Source of the DNA: JBDHRG01 sp039807445
GTDB lineage: Bacteria; Pseudomonadota; Gammaproteobacteria; Competibacterales; Competibacteraceae
Assembly: GCA_039807445.1 (NCBI GenBank)
Contig: JBDHRG010000066.1
Span: 1-18,099 of the forward strand
Reading direction: 5' to 3'
DNA length: 18,099 nt
Position numbers and translations under genes: made by a program. Positions 1-8,411 of the stretch are shown here, in pieces (within the stretch, counting starts at the first letter, position 1; each line of letters starts with the position of its first letter). Under the pieces are notes generated by a model. That model ran no database searches. It was given only the letters and a program-made list of their open reading frames with translations, and was not told where the DNA came from.

Positions 1-3000
1 CAGCTCTTCCGGCATCATCCAGCCCCGAATACCCTGCCCCCGGAGAGATGGCGCCGAGCACGAACAGCCCTGCCGCCAGGCTCTTCTCGCCGAAGGTCTT
101 GCACGGATCGAACAAGGTCGAGGCCGTGTCGTAGGCGTCGTAGATCGACAGTCCGATTTCCGCGACGGCCCAGGCGGCAGCCAGGACGGGCAGGAACTCG
201 CCGGTCGGATCGACGGCGTTGGTCGGGCTGGCGCCGACGTAGCGGTAGAGGTTGTGATCGCCGCCGCTGTAGCCGAGCGGGTCTTCGCTGAGGAAGCGCC
301 CGGTCGTCGGATCGTAGTAGCGGGCGCGGTAGTGGTAGAGGTCTTCGGCTTCGTATTCGCGTCCGGTGAAGCGGAAGGTACCCGGCTCGCCCGCCGGCGT
401 GGTGAGGCCGTAGGGCTGGTAGCGGTAGCGGCTGGCCGGCCGCGCGCCGTCGCTCTCGGCGACGATCGAACCCAGGCGGTCGGCGTAGGGGTAACGGCTG
501 CCCGCGGCGGTGGCGCGCTCCAGCGGTTCGTCCAGACCGGCGAAGGTGACGCGCTCGAGCACGCGGTCGCTGCCGTCGAGCACGCCGATGCGGTCGAGGC
601 CGGCGTAGACGTAGCGCTCGATCCGCGCACCCTGGCTGCGGCCATGCCGCCGCCCGAGGGCATCGTAGCCGAAGTCGACGGCGTCATTCGGTACGGCTGC
701 GTCGGCGCTGGCGTAACGCTCGATCCGGATCAGCTGGTCGAGCGCGTTCCAGCGGTATACGGTGCGCGCGCCGCTGGCCTTGTGGCGCTTCTCGACCAGA
801 TTGCCGCGGCCATCGTAGCGGTAGCCGTGGGTGGCGTCCTCGACCAGGCGGTTGGCATCGTCGACCACCTGGCCGGCTTCGATCCGGTTGCCATTGGCAT
901 CGTAGGCATAGCGCAGCGTCGTCGCGCCCTGGCGGGCTTCGCTCAGCCGGCTGTCGGCATCGTAGCGGTACGACCAGGCTTCGCCGTCGCCGCTGGCGAC
1001 GCGCACGCGGCCGGCGGCATCGTAGGCATATTCGAGCTCGGCGGCGAAGGGACCGCTGTGGCTCAGCCGCGTCAGCTGGCCGGCGGCATCGTAGCGATAG
1101 GCGGTGGTGCCGCCGTCGGGCCGGCGCAAGGCGGTGCGGCGGCCGGCGGCATCGTGCTCGAAATCGAAGCGCCCGCGCGGCCCGACGATCGCGCTCACCG
1201 CGCCGCGGGCATCGCGCTGGTACTCGCGGGCTTCACCCAGCACCTCGATGCGCACCAGCTCGTCGTCGGCGCTGTAGCCATAGGCAACCGTCTGGCCGGC
1301 GCTGCGTTCCTCGATCAGCCGACCGACGGCGTCGTAGCGCAAGCCCACCGCTCCCAGCGCGTTGCGGACTTCGACCGGCTCGCCGCGCGGGCCGTAGGCA
1401 TAGCTCGCAGAGATACCCTCGACGTCGACGCGGACCAGGCGCTTGGCGGCATCGTAGCCGTAGTTCACTGCACTGCCGTCCGGACGGACGAGCTGGCTCG
1501 GCAAGTTGTCTTCGCGGTAGACGTGGCGATGGATGCGGCCGTCAGGCCCGGTCCGGGTCGCCAGCCGGCCGAAGCCGTCGTAGGCGTAGCGCGTGAGTCG
1601 CCCGGCCGGATCGGTGATACCGACCAGTCGACCGGCAGCGTCATAGGCATAGCGGATGCGACGGCCGCCGGGCGAGACGAGCTCGGTGTGCCGGTCGAGC
1701 GCGTCGTAGTGGAACGTCAGCTTCTCGCCGGCGGGGTTGGTGAGCTCGACCGCGCGTCCCAGCGCGTCGTAGCCGATCTGGCTGCGCCGTCCGAGCGGAT
1801 CGGTGATCAGCGCCGGTCGGCCGGCAGCGTCGTGCAGCACTTCGGTGGCGTGGCCGAGCGGGTCGCTGCCGCCGAGGAAGCGGCCCTGGGCATCCCAGCG
1901 CAGCTGCGTGCTCGCACCACCCGCATCGGTCCACTGGATCGGGCGGCCCCGGGGATCGTAGGTGAACCGCCCCTCGCGGCCGCCGGCGCCGACGACCCTG
2001 AGCGGGAAGGGGCTGGCGTCGGCGTAGTCCCAGCGCGTGGTCCGGTTCAGCGGGTCGGTTTCGCTCAGCTTGCGTCCCAGCGCATCGTAGCGGGCGATCC
2101 AGAGGTTGCCGACGGCATCGGTGAAGCGCGTCACCCGGCCGTTGGCATCGAATTCCGCGCGCGTCCGATGCCCGAGCGGATCGGCGGTTTCGGCGATCAG
2201 GCCGGCTTCGGTATAGACGTAGCTCCAGGTCGAGCCGGTGCTGTCGGTCTTGCGCACCGTCCGCCGGGCGGGGTCGTAAGCGTAGCCGTAGCGGTTCTGG
2301 CCGGCCGTGTAGCTGGCGACCCGCTCGCCGTCGTAGCGCACGGCGGTGACCACTACCCCGGTCGGATCGATGATCCGGCTCAGGTGCTGGTAGACGAAGC
2401 CGTCGCCTCGTCCCTGCCAGGCTTCGTACTCGTAGCGCGTCGCACCGCCGAGCGGATCGGTGACGCTGACCAGATTGCCCTGTGCGTCGTAGCCGTAGCG
2501 CCAGGAGCGGCCGCTGTGATCGGTGACGGCGCTGACCCGGCCGCCGGCGGAATGGCTGAAGACCAGGTAGCGGCCTTGCCCGTCGGCGAGGCGCACCAGC
2601 AGACCGCTGCGGGCGTCGTACTGGTAATCGATGCCGCTGCCGCCGGCGTCTTCCTGGCGCACGATCCGGCCGCGGCCGTCGAAATGCTGGCGGCTGCCGT
2701 CGGGATGGCGCAGCACGGCGCCACCGTCGGCTGCCGGTTCGATCCGCTCGAAGCGCCCGGGCGGCGCCACGATCCGGCCGTCGGCCTGCTGGACGAAGCC
2801 GTAGCGCTTGCCGTCGGGATGGCGCAGCACGTACTCGGTGCCGCCCGCCGCCTCGACCCGCAGCAGGGCGATCTCGCAGCCGGTCGACCAGCCGTTGCCG
2901 AACAGGCCATCGCGCGGGTCGTGCGAATTGTACGTGCGCGTCAATGCCAGCGCGGGCCGGCCGCGCAGCAGGACATCGGTTTCACTCCAGATGAAGTGCC

Positions 3001-3223
3001 CGGTCGGCAGGTACACCGGCGAGCCGGTGCTGCGGCACGGATCGCAGTTCGAGCCCCGGCACGGCCCGGGCGGCGTCGGCTCGAGGTAATCGGTGGTGTC
3101 GTGCCCCTGATCCCAGGGAAAGTGGAAGGCGAGCGCCGGCCCGCCCGCGAGCAGCCCGAGCAGCATGCCGAGCAGCCAGGCGACGATGAGCCCGCCGCCG
3201 CGCCGCGCGTCACGACACGCCAT
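1..3223 (-). CDS. Secreted RHS/YD-repeat protein, C-terminal tip cut by window edge
   Basis: The frame is open from the start at 3223 to the window edge, giving 1074 codons without a stop; codons checked near 2491, 1651, 1024 and 316 stay in register. Residues 1-32 are a Sec signal peptide ending GGPALA. A DUF6531-like segment follows (GSPVYLPTGHF at 67-77, TRTYNS at 95-100). Roughly 25 YD repeats of the YDAAGRL type span about 245-855. The RHS-associated core is at about 900-995 (RARYYDP near 965-972, then GRFLSEDPLGY). The last ~75 residues (IYDAYDTAS, GEKSLAAGLFVLGAI) resemble the linker that precedes variable toxin domains. RHS proteins form a shell that encloses a polymorphic C-terminal toxin or effector; here that tip and any immunity gene are off the left edge. 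GGAGG lies 9 bases before the ATG at 3223. An in-frame ATG at 3229 overlaps the upstream stop but sits too close to the SD. It is probably coupled to the preceding gene. Confidence 0.93.
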   Translation of the reverse strand, partial: MACRDARRGGGLIVAWLLGMLLGLLAGGPALAFHFPWDQGHDTTDYLEPTPPGPCRGSNCDPCRSTGSPVYLPTGHFIWSETDVLLRGRPALALTRTYNSHDPRDGLFGNGWSTGCEIALLRVEAAGGTEYVLRHPDGKRYGFVQQADGRIVAPPGRFERIEPAADGGAVLRHPDGSRQHFDGRGRIVRQEDAGGSGIDYQYDARSGLLVRLADGQGRYLVFSHSAGGRVSAVTDHSGRSWRYGYDAQGNLVSVTDPLGGATRYEYEAWQGRGDGFVYQHLSRIIDPTGVVVTAVRYDGERVASYTAGQNRYGYAYDPARRTVRKTDSTGSTWSYVYTEAGLIAETADPLGHRTRAEFDANGRVTRFTDAVGNLWIARYDALGRKLSETDPLNRTTRWDYADASPFPLRVVGAGGREGRFTYDPRGRPIQWTDAGGASTQLRWDAQGRFLGGSDPLGHATEVLHDAAGRPALITDPLGRRSQIGYDALGRAVELTNPAGEKLTFHYDALDRHTELVSPGGRRIRYAYDAAGRLVGITDPAGRLTRYAYDGFGRLATRTGPDGRIHRHVYREDNLPSQLVRPDGSAVNYGYDAAKRLVRVDVEGISASYAYGPRGEPVEVRNALGAVGLRYDAVGRLIEERSAGQTVAYGYSADDELVRIEVLGEAREYQRDARGAVSAIVGPRGRFDFEHDAAGRRTALRRPDGGTTAYRYDAAGQLTRLSHSGPFAAELEYAYDAAGRVRVASGDGEAWSYRYDADSRLSEARQGATTLRYAYDANGNRIEAGQVVDDANRLVEDATHGYRYDGRGNLVEKRHKASGARTVYRWNALDQLIRIERYASADAAVPNDAVDFGYDALGRRHGRSQGARIERYVYAGLDRIGVLDGSDRVLERVTFAGLDEPLERATAAGSRYPYADRLGSIVAESDGARPASRYRYQPYGLTTPAGEPGTFRFTGREYEAEDLYHYRARYYDPTTGRFLSEDPLGYSGGDHNLYRYVGASPTNAVDPTGEFLPVLAAAWAVAEIGLSIYDAYDTASTLFDPCKTFGEKSLAAGLFVLGAISPGAGYSGLDDAGRA

Positions 3224-3225
3224 GG

Positions 3226-3615
3226 TCATCGCCCTCCCCGCAGACCGTCGAGCCGCTGCGCCAGGCGCTTGAACGCGGCATCGAGCGCGCCCGCGCGCTG
3301 CGCCCATTCGGGATGCCGCTGCAGCCAGGCAGCGATGGCGTCGCGGCGGCGCGAGCCGTAAGCCGCGTGCGAAGCCGCCGTGAACCCGTAACGGGCAAAG
3401 GCTGCCGCCACATCCCGCTCGGCGGCTTCGGCCGCCGACAGCTCGGCCTGCGATCCCGCGCCCCGCGTCACCAGCGCGAGCCGGGCCTGCATGCCGGCCA
3501 CCGTCGCCGCGCGCGCCGCCATCTCCGCGCGGACGTAGGCCTCGATGCCCCTCTCCTGAGCCGACGCGGCGCTGCCCAGCGCCAGCGCCGCGAGCAAGAC
3601 GATCGATCGAACCAT
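3226..3615 (-). CDS. Small exported helical protein, unknown function, coupled to RHS gene
   Basis: This 129-residue protein is not recognised. Residues 1-19 are a clear signal peptide (hydrophobic core VLLAALALG, cleavage after ASA). The mature part is Ala/Arg-rich and mostly predicted helical, with no cysteines, catalytic motif or membrane span, and it ends in KRLAQRLDGLRGGR. It starts 12 bases after the PKD gene and ends 2 bases before the RHS ATG at 3223, or overlaps the alternative RHS ATG at 3229 by four bases. It is therefore almost certainly co-translated with RHS. By position it could be a periplasmic chaperone, adaptor or lysis-type helper for RHS secretion; that is inference only. 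Its own SD is weak (TAGGCGAG), which fits coupling to the upstream gene. Confidence 0.75.
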   Translation of the reverse strand: MVRSIVLLAALALGSAASAQERGIEAYVRAEMAARAATVAGMQARLALVTRGAGSQAELSAAEAAERDVAAAFARYGFTAASHAAYGSRRRDAIAAWLQRHPEWAQRAGALDAAFKRLAQRLDGLRGGR

Positions 3616-3627
3616 GGCGGCGCTCGC

Positions 3628-5742
3628 CTAGTAGAACACGCGCTGCAGGGCGTAGAGCCGCAGCGACCGGAAGCCGCGCGCGTCGATGGCCGCGATCCCC
3701 AGCCGGTAGCGCCCGGGCGCGACGTAGCGGTCGTTGTCGTCGCGACCGTTCCAGTGCACCAGCTGCTCGCCCGCGCCCAGGTCACGGAACAGCCGGCGCG
3801 CGACGGTCTTGCCACTGTCGGCGTCCGACACCGTGAGCTCGACGCTCGCGGGACGGCTCAGGCGGAACCGGATCCGGCTGCGCTGCGGCGTGCCGTCGGC
3901 ATCGGTCACGCCCGCCGGATCGAAGATCGACGGCGTCACGGCGAGTCTCGAGACATGCGCTCCGCTGCGCACGTAGATCGCGTTGTCGGGCAGCGTGTAG
4001 GCGAACATGCCGAACAGGAACGCATCTCCCGGACCGGGATGGATCAGTTGGCCGTCGCCGCTCTCGCCGTTCCACGTGATCCTGTGCGTTCCCCGCCCCA
4101 GCGGCGTGCGCTGCATGAACGTCACCAGCCGGGCATCGACGTTGTAGCGGCCGATGAAGGCCGTGACCTCCGAAGCCTGATCCAGCGTGAAGTCGATGGT
4201 CAGCGGCTCGCCGGCGAAGGGTGCGAAGACGCCAGGCAACGATGTCCGCGGCGGGTTGGATCGCACGCCGCCGGACGTGCGCGAGAGATCCAGGCGATGG
4301 GTCCGGCCATCGGTTTCGTAGAGCAGGACGGCGTAATACGGGCCTTCGGCGGCGATGCCGCCGGCATCGGTCTCGCCCATCCAGGCATCCGCGCGCGTGC
4401 CCGCCGGACGCTCGCCCCAGGGCACGAGGGTACGGATCACCTGACTGAAACCGTCCTCGATCACCAGACTGACTCGCGTGGCTCCTCCCAACACGGTCTT
4501 GATCGTGGCGGCTTCGGCGAGGCCGGGATCGAGGGTATCCCGGTCGCGGCTCAGCTCGATCCGCGCCGCGACCACGATGCGCACCACATCTTCGGCGTGG
4601 GCGCCGTCTGCCGACCTCACCCGCACCCGGGCATCGTAGACGCCCGGTGCGTCGAACGTGAACCCTGCGCTCGCATCCGCTCCTGCGCGGTCGAAGCGGC
4701 CGTCGCCGTCGAAGTCCCACGCCCACTCGACGAACGCGAGCCCTTCGGGATGGGTCGCCGTCGCCGTGAAGGCAACCCGCAGAGGCACCGAACCGCTCGC
4801 CGGCGAGGCCTCGAGCCGCACGGTCGGCGTACCCGCAGGCGCGCCCCTCACTTCGGTGACGGGGCCCTGAAAAATCGTCACCGCGCCCAGGCTGTCGGTG
4901 ACGCGCAAGGCCGGGCGGTAGTTGCCGGTGCGAAGGTAGGTGTACGTCACCGCCGCGGTGTTCGGCGAGCTGAAGTCGAAATTGCCGTCGCCGTCGAAAT
5001 CCCACTCGTAGCGGGCGATGCCTTCGTTATCGGAGGCGGAGCCCGAAAACGCAACGCTCAGCGGCACCGGTCCGTTGCTCGGCTCGACCAGGGCGCTGAC
5101 GAGCGGCGGCGCATTGCCGACCGTCAGGCTCAGCGACTGCACGTCACGTGCACCGCGACTGTCGGTAACTTGCAGCCGTGGGGCGTAAACGCCCGGGGCG
5201 CCATAGGTGTAGGTCTGACTGCCGCCGATCGACTCGCGGGCGTCGAAGCGGCCATCGCCATCGAAATCCCACTCGAACGACTGCACGGCGGTATCCGTCA
5301 CCGGTTCGGGCAAGAACGTGACCCGGAGCGGCGCATCGCCTTGTGCAGGCTGGATCCGGAAACGCGCGATCAATCGCTGCGCCGGCTCGGCCGTGATGTT
5401 CCAGATCAGCGCCTTCGGATCGCTCGGGAAGCGGCGATCGACTCGGATGATGAACGTATCCTGGCTCACCACGGCGGCACCCGCGGCAACATCGCCGAAG
5501 CCGAGCGCTCCGTCGACGACCGTGATGTGTGCCGGTTGCGCCGTCACGACGGCACCGACATTCGTCACCGCGGGCCCCGAGTTCCTGAGCTGCGCCCTGA
5601 GCACGTACTCGAACTCGTGGCGCCCGACCCGCTGGCTGCTGACCTGGATGAACTCTTCGATCGCGAGGTCTGCGGCGAGCACAGCCTCTGTCGCCAGACT
5701 CGCGCCGACGACGACAAGCAGGATGAAGCCGACGCGGCTCAT
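3628..5742 (-). CDS. Exported PKD-domain protein with FlgD-Ig-like C-terminal modules
   Basis: The product has 704 residues. Residues 1-23 are a signal peptide (FILLVVVGASLA, cleavage near VLA/AD). Residues 25-125 look like a CARDB/DUF11-type beta domain (VLRAQLRNSGPAVTNVG). Three PKD domains follow at about 128-209, 213-298 and 305-393, each with the WDFDGDG signature and a TYTY or FTFDAPGVY strand. These DxDGDG loops may bind calcium. About 395-704 holds three FlgD-Ig-like modules (HRITWNGESGDG, QLVHWNGRDDNDRY, PGRYRLGIAAID). The protein is probably extracellular or periplasmic, acting as an adhesive or structural scaffold; no enzyme motif is seen. The ATG at 5742 was chosen because it begins the signal peptide and has AAGG 9 bases upstream. 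The frame stays open to 6420, but that extension reads over another gene. It lies 32 bases after the 185-residue gene. Confidence 0.9.
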   Translation of the reverse strand: MSRVGFILLVVVGASLATEAVLAADLAIEEFIQVSSQRVGRHEFEYVLRAQLRNSGPAVTNVGAVVTAQPAHITVVDGALGFGDVAAGAAVVSQDTFIIRVDRRFPSDPKALIWNITAEPAQRLIARFRIQPAQGDAPLRVTFLPEPVTDTAVQSFEWDFDGDGRFDARESIGGSQTYTYGAPGVYAPRLQVTDSRGARDVQSLSLTVGNAPPLVSALVEPSNGPVPLSVAFSGSASDNEGIARYEWDFDGDGNFDFSSPNTAAVTYTYLRTGNYRPALRVTDSLGAVTIFQGPVTEVRGAPAGTPTVRLEASPASGSVPLRVAFTATATHPEGLAFVEWAWDFDGDGRFDRAGADASAGFTFDAPGVYDARVRVRSADGAHAEDVVRIVVAARIELSRDRDTLDPGLAEAATIKTVLGGATRVSLVIEDGFSQVIRTLVPWGERPAGTRADAWMGETDAGGIAAEGPYYAVLLYETDGRTHRLDLSRTSGGVRSNPPRTSLPGVFAPFAGEPLTIDFTLDQASEVTAFIGRYNVDARLVTFMQRTPLGRGTHRITWNGESGDGQLIHPGPGDAFLFGMFAYTLPDNAIYVRSGAHVSRLAVTPSIFDPAGVTDADGTPQRSRIRFRLSRPASVELTVSDADSGKTVARRLFRDLGAGEQLVHWNGRDDNDRYVAPGRYRLGIAAIDARGFRSLRLYALQRVFY

Positions 5743-5774
5743 GGCATCGCGCCTTCGATGCAAGGACGCGCTTC

Positions 5775-6332
5775 TCAGCGGCGCCGGCGGCAATGCACCA
5801 GACCGAGCACCCCCGGCACGATCAAGCCGAGCGCTCCTGGTACCGACATCTGGATTGGAGTCAAGGCGCGCCTGGTGACCCCGACCTCGAGCAACTCGAA
5901 GGTGATCGGATCGAAGACCTCGAACGGCTGCTCGCCGGGCAAAGCCGGACTCCCCAGCCACTCGAAGCTCACCGAGAATCCGTGCAGGGAATGACCCGCA
6001 GCGATGCCGGAACCGATCGCTGCGGCATCGTAGAACGCCGGGTCGTCGAAGGTGGCCGGATAAAACGTCTCCTCCCAGTGGACCGTCAGTGACGACGGCG
6101 ATGCGCTTGCGAGCGAGGACTCGCGGTAAAGGGCGGGATCGAAAAGGATGTCGAAGAGACGAACAGCGGCTGCGCCAGGCAGCGATCCATCGTTGACGAC
6201 GGTATACACATAGCCATGGTTTCCACCACCGAACGTCTGCAGCTGATATTCGATGATGATGGCGGACGCTGGCGCAGCGCCGAGCGCACAGCAAGCGAGG
6301 AATCCCCCAAGAGCCAGCTTCGGCAGTCGCAT
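5775..6332 (-). CDS. Exported beta-rich protein with degenerate PEP-CTERM-like tail
   Basis: The product has 185 residues. Residues 1-24 are a signal peptide (LALGGFLACCALGAAPASA). The middle is rich in Tyr, Phe and Ser with predicted strands (YVYTVVNDGS, LTVHWEETFYPATFDD), like many PEP-CTERM cargo proteins. The C-terminus has SVPGALGLIVPG, a hydrophobic span at about 163-179, and ends in four arginines. This layout (VP motif, hydrophobic helix, basic end) matches exosortase/PEP-CTERM sorting signals, but the canonical PEP triplet is missing, so the assignment is tentative. An inner-membrane anchor is the alternative. Start choice is firm: AAGGAGG lies 4 bases before the ATG. The 109-base gap upstream is the widest in the minus-strand block, so a separate promoter is possible, though none is obvious. 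Confidence 0.82.
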   Translation of the reverse strand: MRLPKLALGGFLACCALGAAPASAIIIEYQLQTFGGGNHGYVYTVVNDGSLPGAAAVRLFDILFDPALYRESSLASASPSSLTVHWEETFYPATFDDPAFYDAAAIGSGIAAGHSLHGFSVSFEWLGSPALPGEQPFEVFDPITFELLEVGVTRRALTPIQMSVPGALGLIVPGVLGLVHCRRRR

Positions 6333-6441
6333 GGCGCCTCCTTGACGAATATCGGTCCTTCGCTCGCACGCTGAAGCTCGTCAGCCCCGGGCGAAACCAA
6401 TAGGCGACAAGCGTAGACATCGAAAATGAAGCTTGCCACCG

Positions 6442-7536
6442 TCATCCGACGACTCGGAAACGCAGGCTGGCCACGCCTACCTTGCCGCTGAACCCGGAGA
6501 TGTTGACCGTCAGCACATGCAAGCCTGGGGCCAGACCGTTGACTGTCCACAGCCACGTCAGCGGCGTGTAGCCCTGCTCCTCCTCCGACACGAAGTCGTG
6601 ATCGATGAAGAACGCCACCTCGTAGAGCGTTTCGTTCATCGCCCAGCGGTCCGCCTCGGCCAGCTCGACCTTGACGGCGAGACTCATGCCATTTCTCAGC
6701 ACCACCACGCCGTCCGCATCACGCGGCAGTTCCGCCGGAAGGCCCAGGCTCACGCGGGGATCGGCAGCCTTGGCAGGCGACACGTAGTAGTGCCTCGAGA
6801 TGCGCATCGTTGCGCGCGCCAGCGGCTGATCGGTTCGGGCGGCAGGGTCGGGCCAGCCTTTGGCTTGCCGGTAGCTCCGGTAATCCATCGCTTCGTTGCC
6901 ACTGGCGATGATGGCCCCGCGCGGAAGGCGGAACGCCGTCACGAGCACGCTGAGACTGCCTTGCCCGCGCAGGTCCATCAGGCCATCGGCATCCCGCCCG
7001 TCCCAGCGCTGCACATTGCGGCCCGCAGGCCGCGGCGCCCAGTTGGCCAGGGACCGCAGCATCGGTCCGCCCTTGATACCGACCCGCACCAGGACCCTGG
7101 CCGGCGCCGGCAGCGCATAGGCGATATCGCCCCCAGGCGTGACTTCGACGCGCAGATCCTCGATCACCTCGCCGCCACTGTCGCCACGCGGATCGATGAC
7201 CTCCTCGCGGCCTTCGGCATGCACGATCAGCACCGGGATGTACGCCTCGTCCGGGACCAGCAGACCGCCGTCATCCCGCCCATCCCATTCCAGGACCTGC
7301 CGACCGGCAGGAAGCAGGAGCGGACCGCCGAGCGAGCGGACCCGCTCGCCATCGGGGCTCAGGATGCGTAACTCGGCGCTTGCCGATCGGGTGAGATCGA
7401 AAGGTATCTTGAACCGCTGGCCACGGGTAGGATCGAACTCCGATTCCGCATGAACGTCCAGCCGAGCAAGCTCCTGCCCATTGACGGCAAGCGGAGCCAT
7501 CAGCAGCGCCAGCATAGTAATGACAAGGCGCATCAT
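6442..7536 (-). CDS. Exported FlgD-Ig-like protein
   Basis: The product has 364 residues. Residues 1-20 are a signal peptide (LVITMLALLMAPLAVNG). Two FlgD-Ig-like modules lie at about 33-110 (VLEWDGRDDGGLLVPDEAY) and 128-205 (NVQRWDGRDADGLMDL). A third beta domain covers about 250-364 (TPLTWLWTVNGLAPGLHVLTV). FlgD-Ig folds are structural modules found in flagellar hook-cap proteins, secretion substrates and gliding proteins; nothing here is flagellar. The WDGRD signature is shared with the downstream PKD protein at 3628-5742, which supports a joint role. The first ATG overlaps the stop of the preceding gene as ATGA and has GGAG 8 bases upstream. A second ATG follows immediately and could be used instead. 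Confidence 0.88.
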   Translation of the reverse strand: MMRLVITMLALLMAPLAVNGQELARLDVHAESEFDPTRGQRFKIPFDLTRSASAELRILSPDGERVRSLGGPLLLPAGRQVLEWDGRDDGGLLVPDEAYIPVLIVHAEGREEVIDPRGDSGGEVIEDLRVEVTPGGDIAYALPAPARVLVRVGIKGGPMLRSLANWAPRPAGRNVQRWDGRDADGLMDLRGQGSLSVLVTAFRLPRGAIIASGNEAMDYRSYRQAKGWPDPAARTDQPLARATMRISRHYYVSPAKAADPRVSLGLPAELPRDADGVVVLRNGMSLAVKVELAEADRWAMNETLYEVAFFIDHDFVSEEEQGYTPLTWLWTVNGLAPGLHVLTVNISGFSGKVGVASLRFRVVG

Positions 7537-8411
7537 GGGCTGATCTCCAGATCTCGTAAATCCGTGATGCCCGGCGGCGGCACGAGCTCGATCTCGGTAC
7601 CATCGGTGAGATGCTGCATCAAGCTGGTCCCGCGTGGAGAGCGGCGTATGAAATAAAGATCGCCGCTGCGGCTCAACGCCGGGCTGGTATCGGTTACCGT
7701 TCCGTTCGTCAGGCGCTCAGGCTCGCCTCCCCCAGCAACGTTCTGAATTCGCCAGATATGGTAGTGTCCGTCACGATCCGAAACGAAGTACACGAAGTCG
7801 CCATCCGCGGTCGCAGCAGGCTCGCGTGCAATCGAATTCATCAGCGTCAGCTGAACCGCCTCGCCACTGATCAGATCCAGCCGCCACAACTCCTGGAGGA
7901 TCCTGCCGCACCCGACCACGCAAAGGGTATTCGAATAAAATAGATGACGTTCGCTCGAAAAAGGCTCGAGCTGAGCGCCTGGCTGGGTCACCAAGGCACG
8001 GACACGGCCGCCGTCCTCGACCATGACGATGTCGGCATCCGCGCTGATGCCTTGTGCGAACCTAACGGCAAAGAGCCGCTTTCCGTCACGGCTGAAGGCC
8101 GGCTGAGTGAAGCTCTGCTTACGGTCGGCAGCGAGCAGAACCCGGTCGTCGCTGGATGACAACCGCTTCTCCCGCAGATTGCCGCTCGCGTCGATGTACG
8201 CGACCCGAGCGGTCGGAGCGTGATAGGCAGGCGTTCTCGGCTCGGAAACCGTATCGATACGCTGCGGTCGGACGCTACCGGGAAGCACCACGAAAAGCTG
8301 CCAGTGCCCATGCTCGAGCCCGACAAAACTCATCCCCTCAGGCCATGCCTTGGTCTCGGCCATGACGGTGAGTGACAGCACCATGATCCCCATGAGCCGG
8401 CAGCAGATCAT
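7533..8411 (-). CDS. TolB-like (PD40/WD40-like) beta-propeller, exported
   Basis: The product has 292 residues with an N-terminal signal-like stretch (MGIMVLSLTVMAETKA). Propeller-type repeats carry the PD40 pattern, a hydrophobic-Pro-Ala-x-Ser-x-Asp-Gly turn followed by a Phe/Tyr-rich strand: FTQPAFSRDGKRLFAV at about 100-115, EPAATADGDFVYFVSDRDG near 197-216, and TSPALSRSGDLYFIRR near 243-258. Such periplasmic propellers usually mediate protein contacts. The protein is shorter than TolB (about 430 residues) and lacks its N-terminal domain, so it is not TolB itself. Its ATG overlaps the preceding stop by four bases and its TGA overlaps the next start by four bases, so it is locked into the operon. 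Confidence 0.88.
   Translation of the reverse strand: MICCRLMGIMVLSLTVMAETKAWPEGMSFVGLEHGHWQLFVVLPGSVRPQRIDTVSEPRTPAYHAPTARVAYIDASGNLREKRLSSSDDRVLLAADRKQSFTQPAFSRDGKRLFAVRFAQGISADADIVMVEDGGRVRALVTQPGAQLEPFSSERHLFYSNTLCVVGCGRILQELWRLDLISGEAVQLTLMNSIAREPAATADGDFVYFVSDRDGHYHIWRIQNVAGGGEPERLTNGTVTDTSPALSRSGDLYFIRRSPRGTSLMQHLTDGTEIELVPPPGITDLRDLEISP

Noticed and set aside
254..3361. Plus-strand open frame of 1035 codons
   Set aside because: It is antisense to the RHS gene. Its Gly/Ala/Val-rich text repeats with the YD-repeat period, and no domain is recognised.
3313..5994. Plus-strand open frame of 893 codons
   Set aside because: Antisense shadow of the PKD gene; Arg/His-rich with no signal or motif.
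5743..6420. Upstream extension of the PKD gene to a start at 6420
   Set aside because: The extension reads over the 185-residue gene in another frame. The signal peptide and SD fit the start at 5742.
6333..6441. Terminator or promoter in the 109-base gap
   Set aside because: Only a 5-bp stem GCTGA/TCAGC without a T-run and no convincing -35/-10 pair, so I claim neither.
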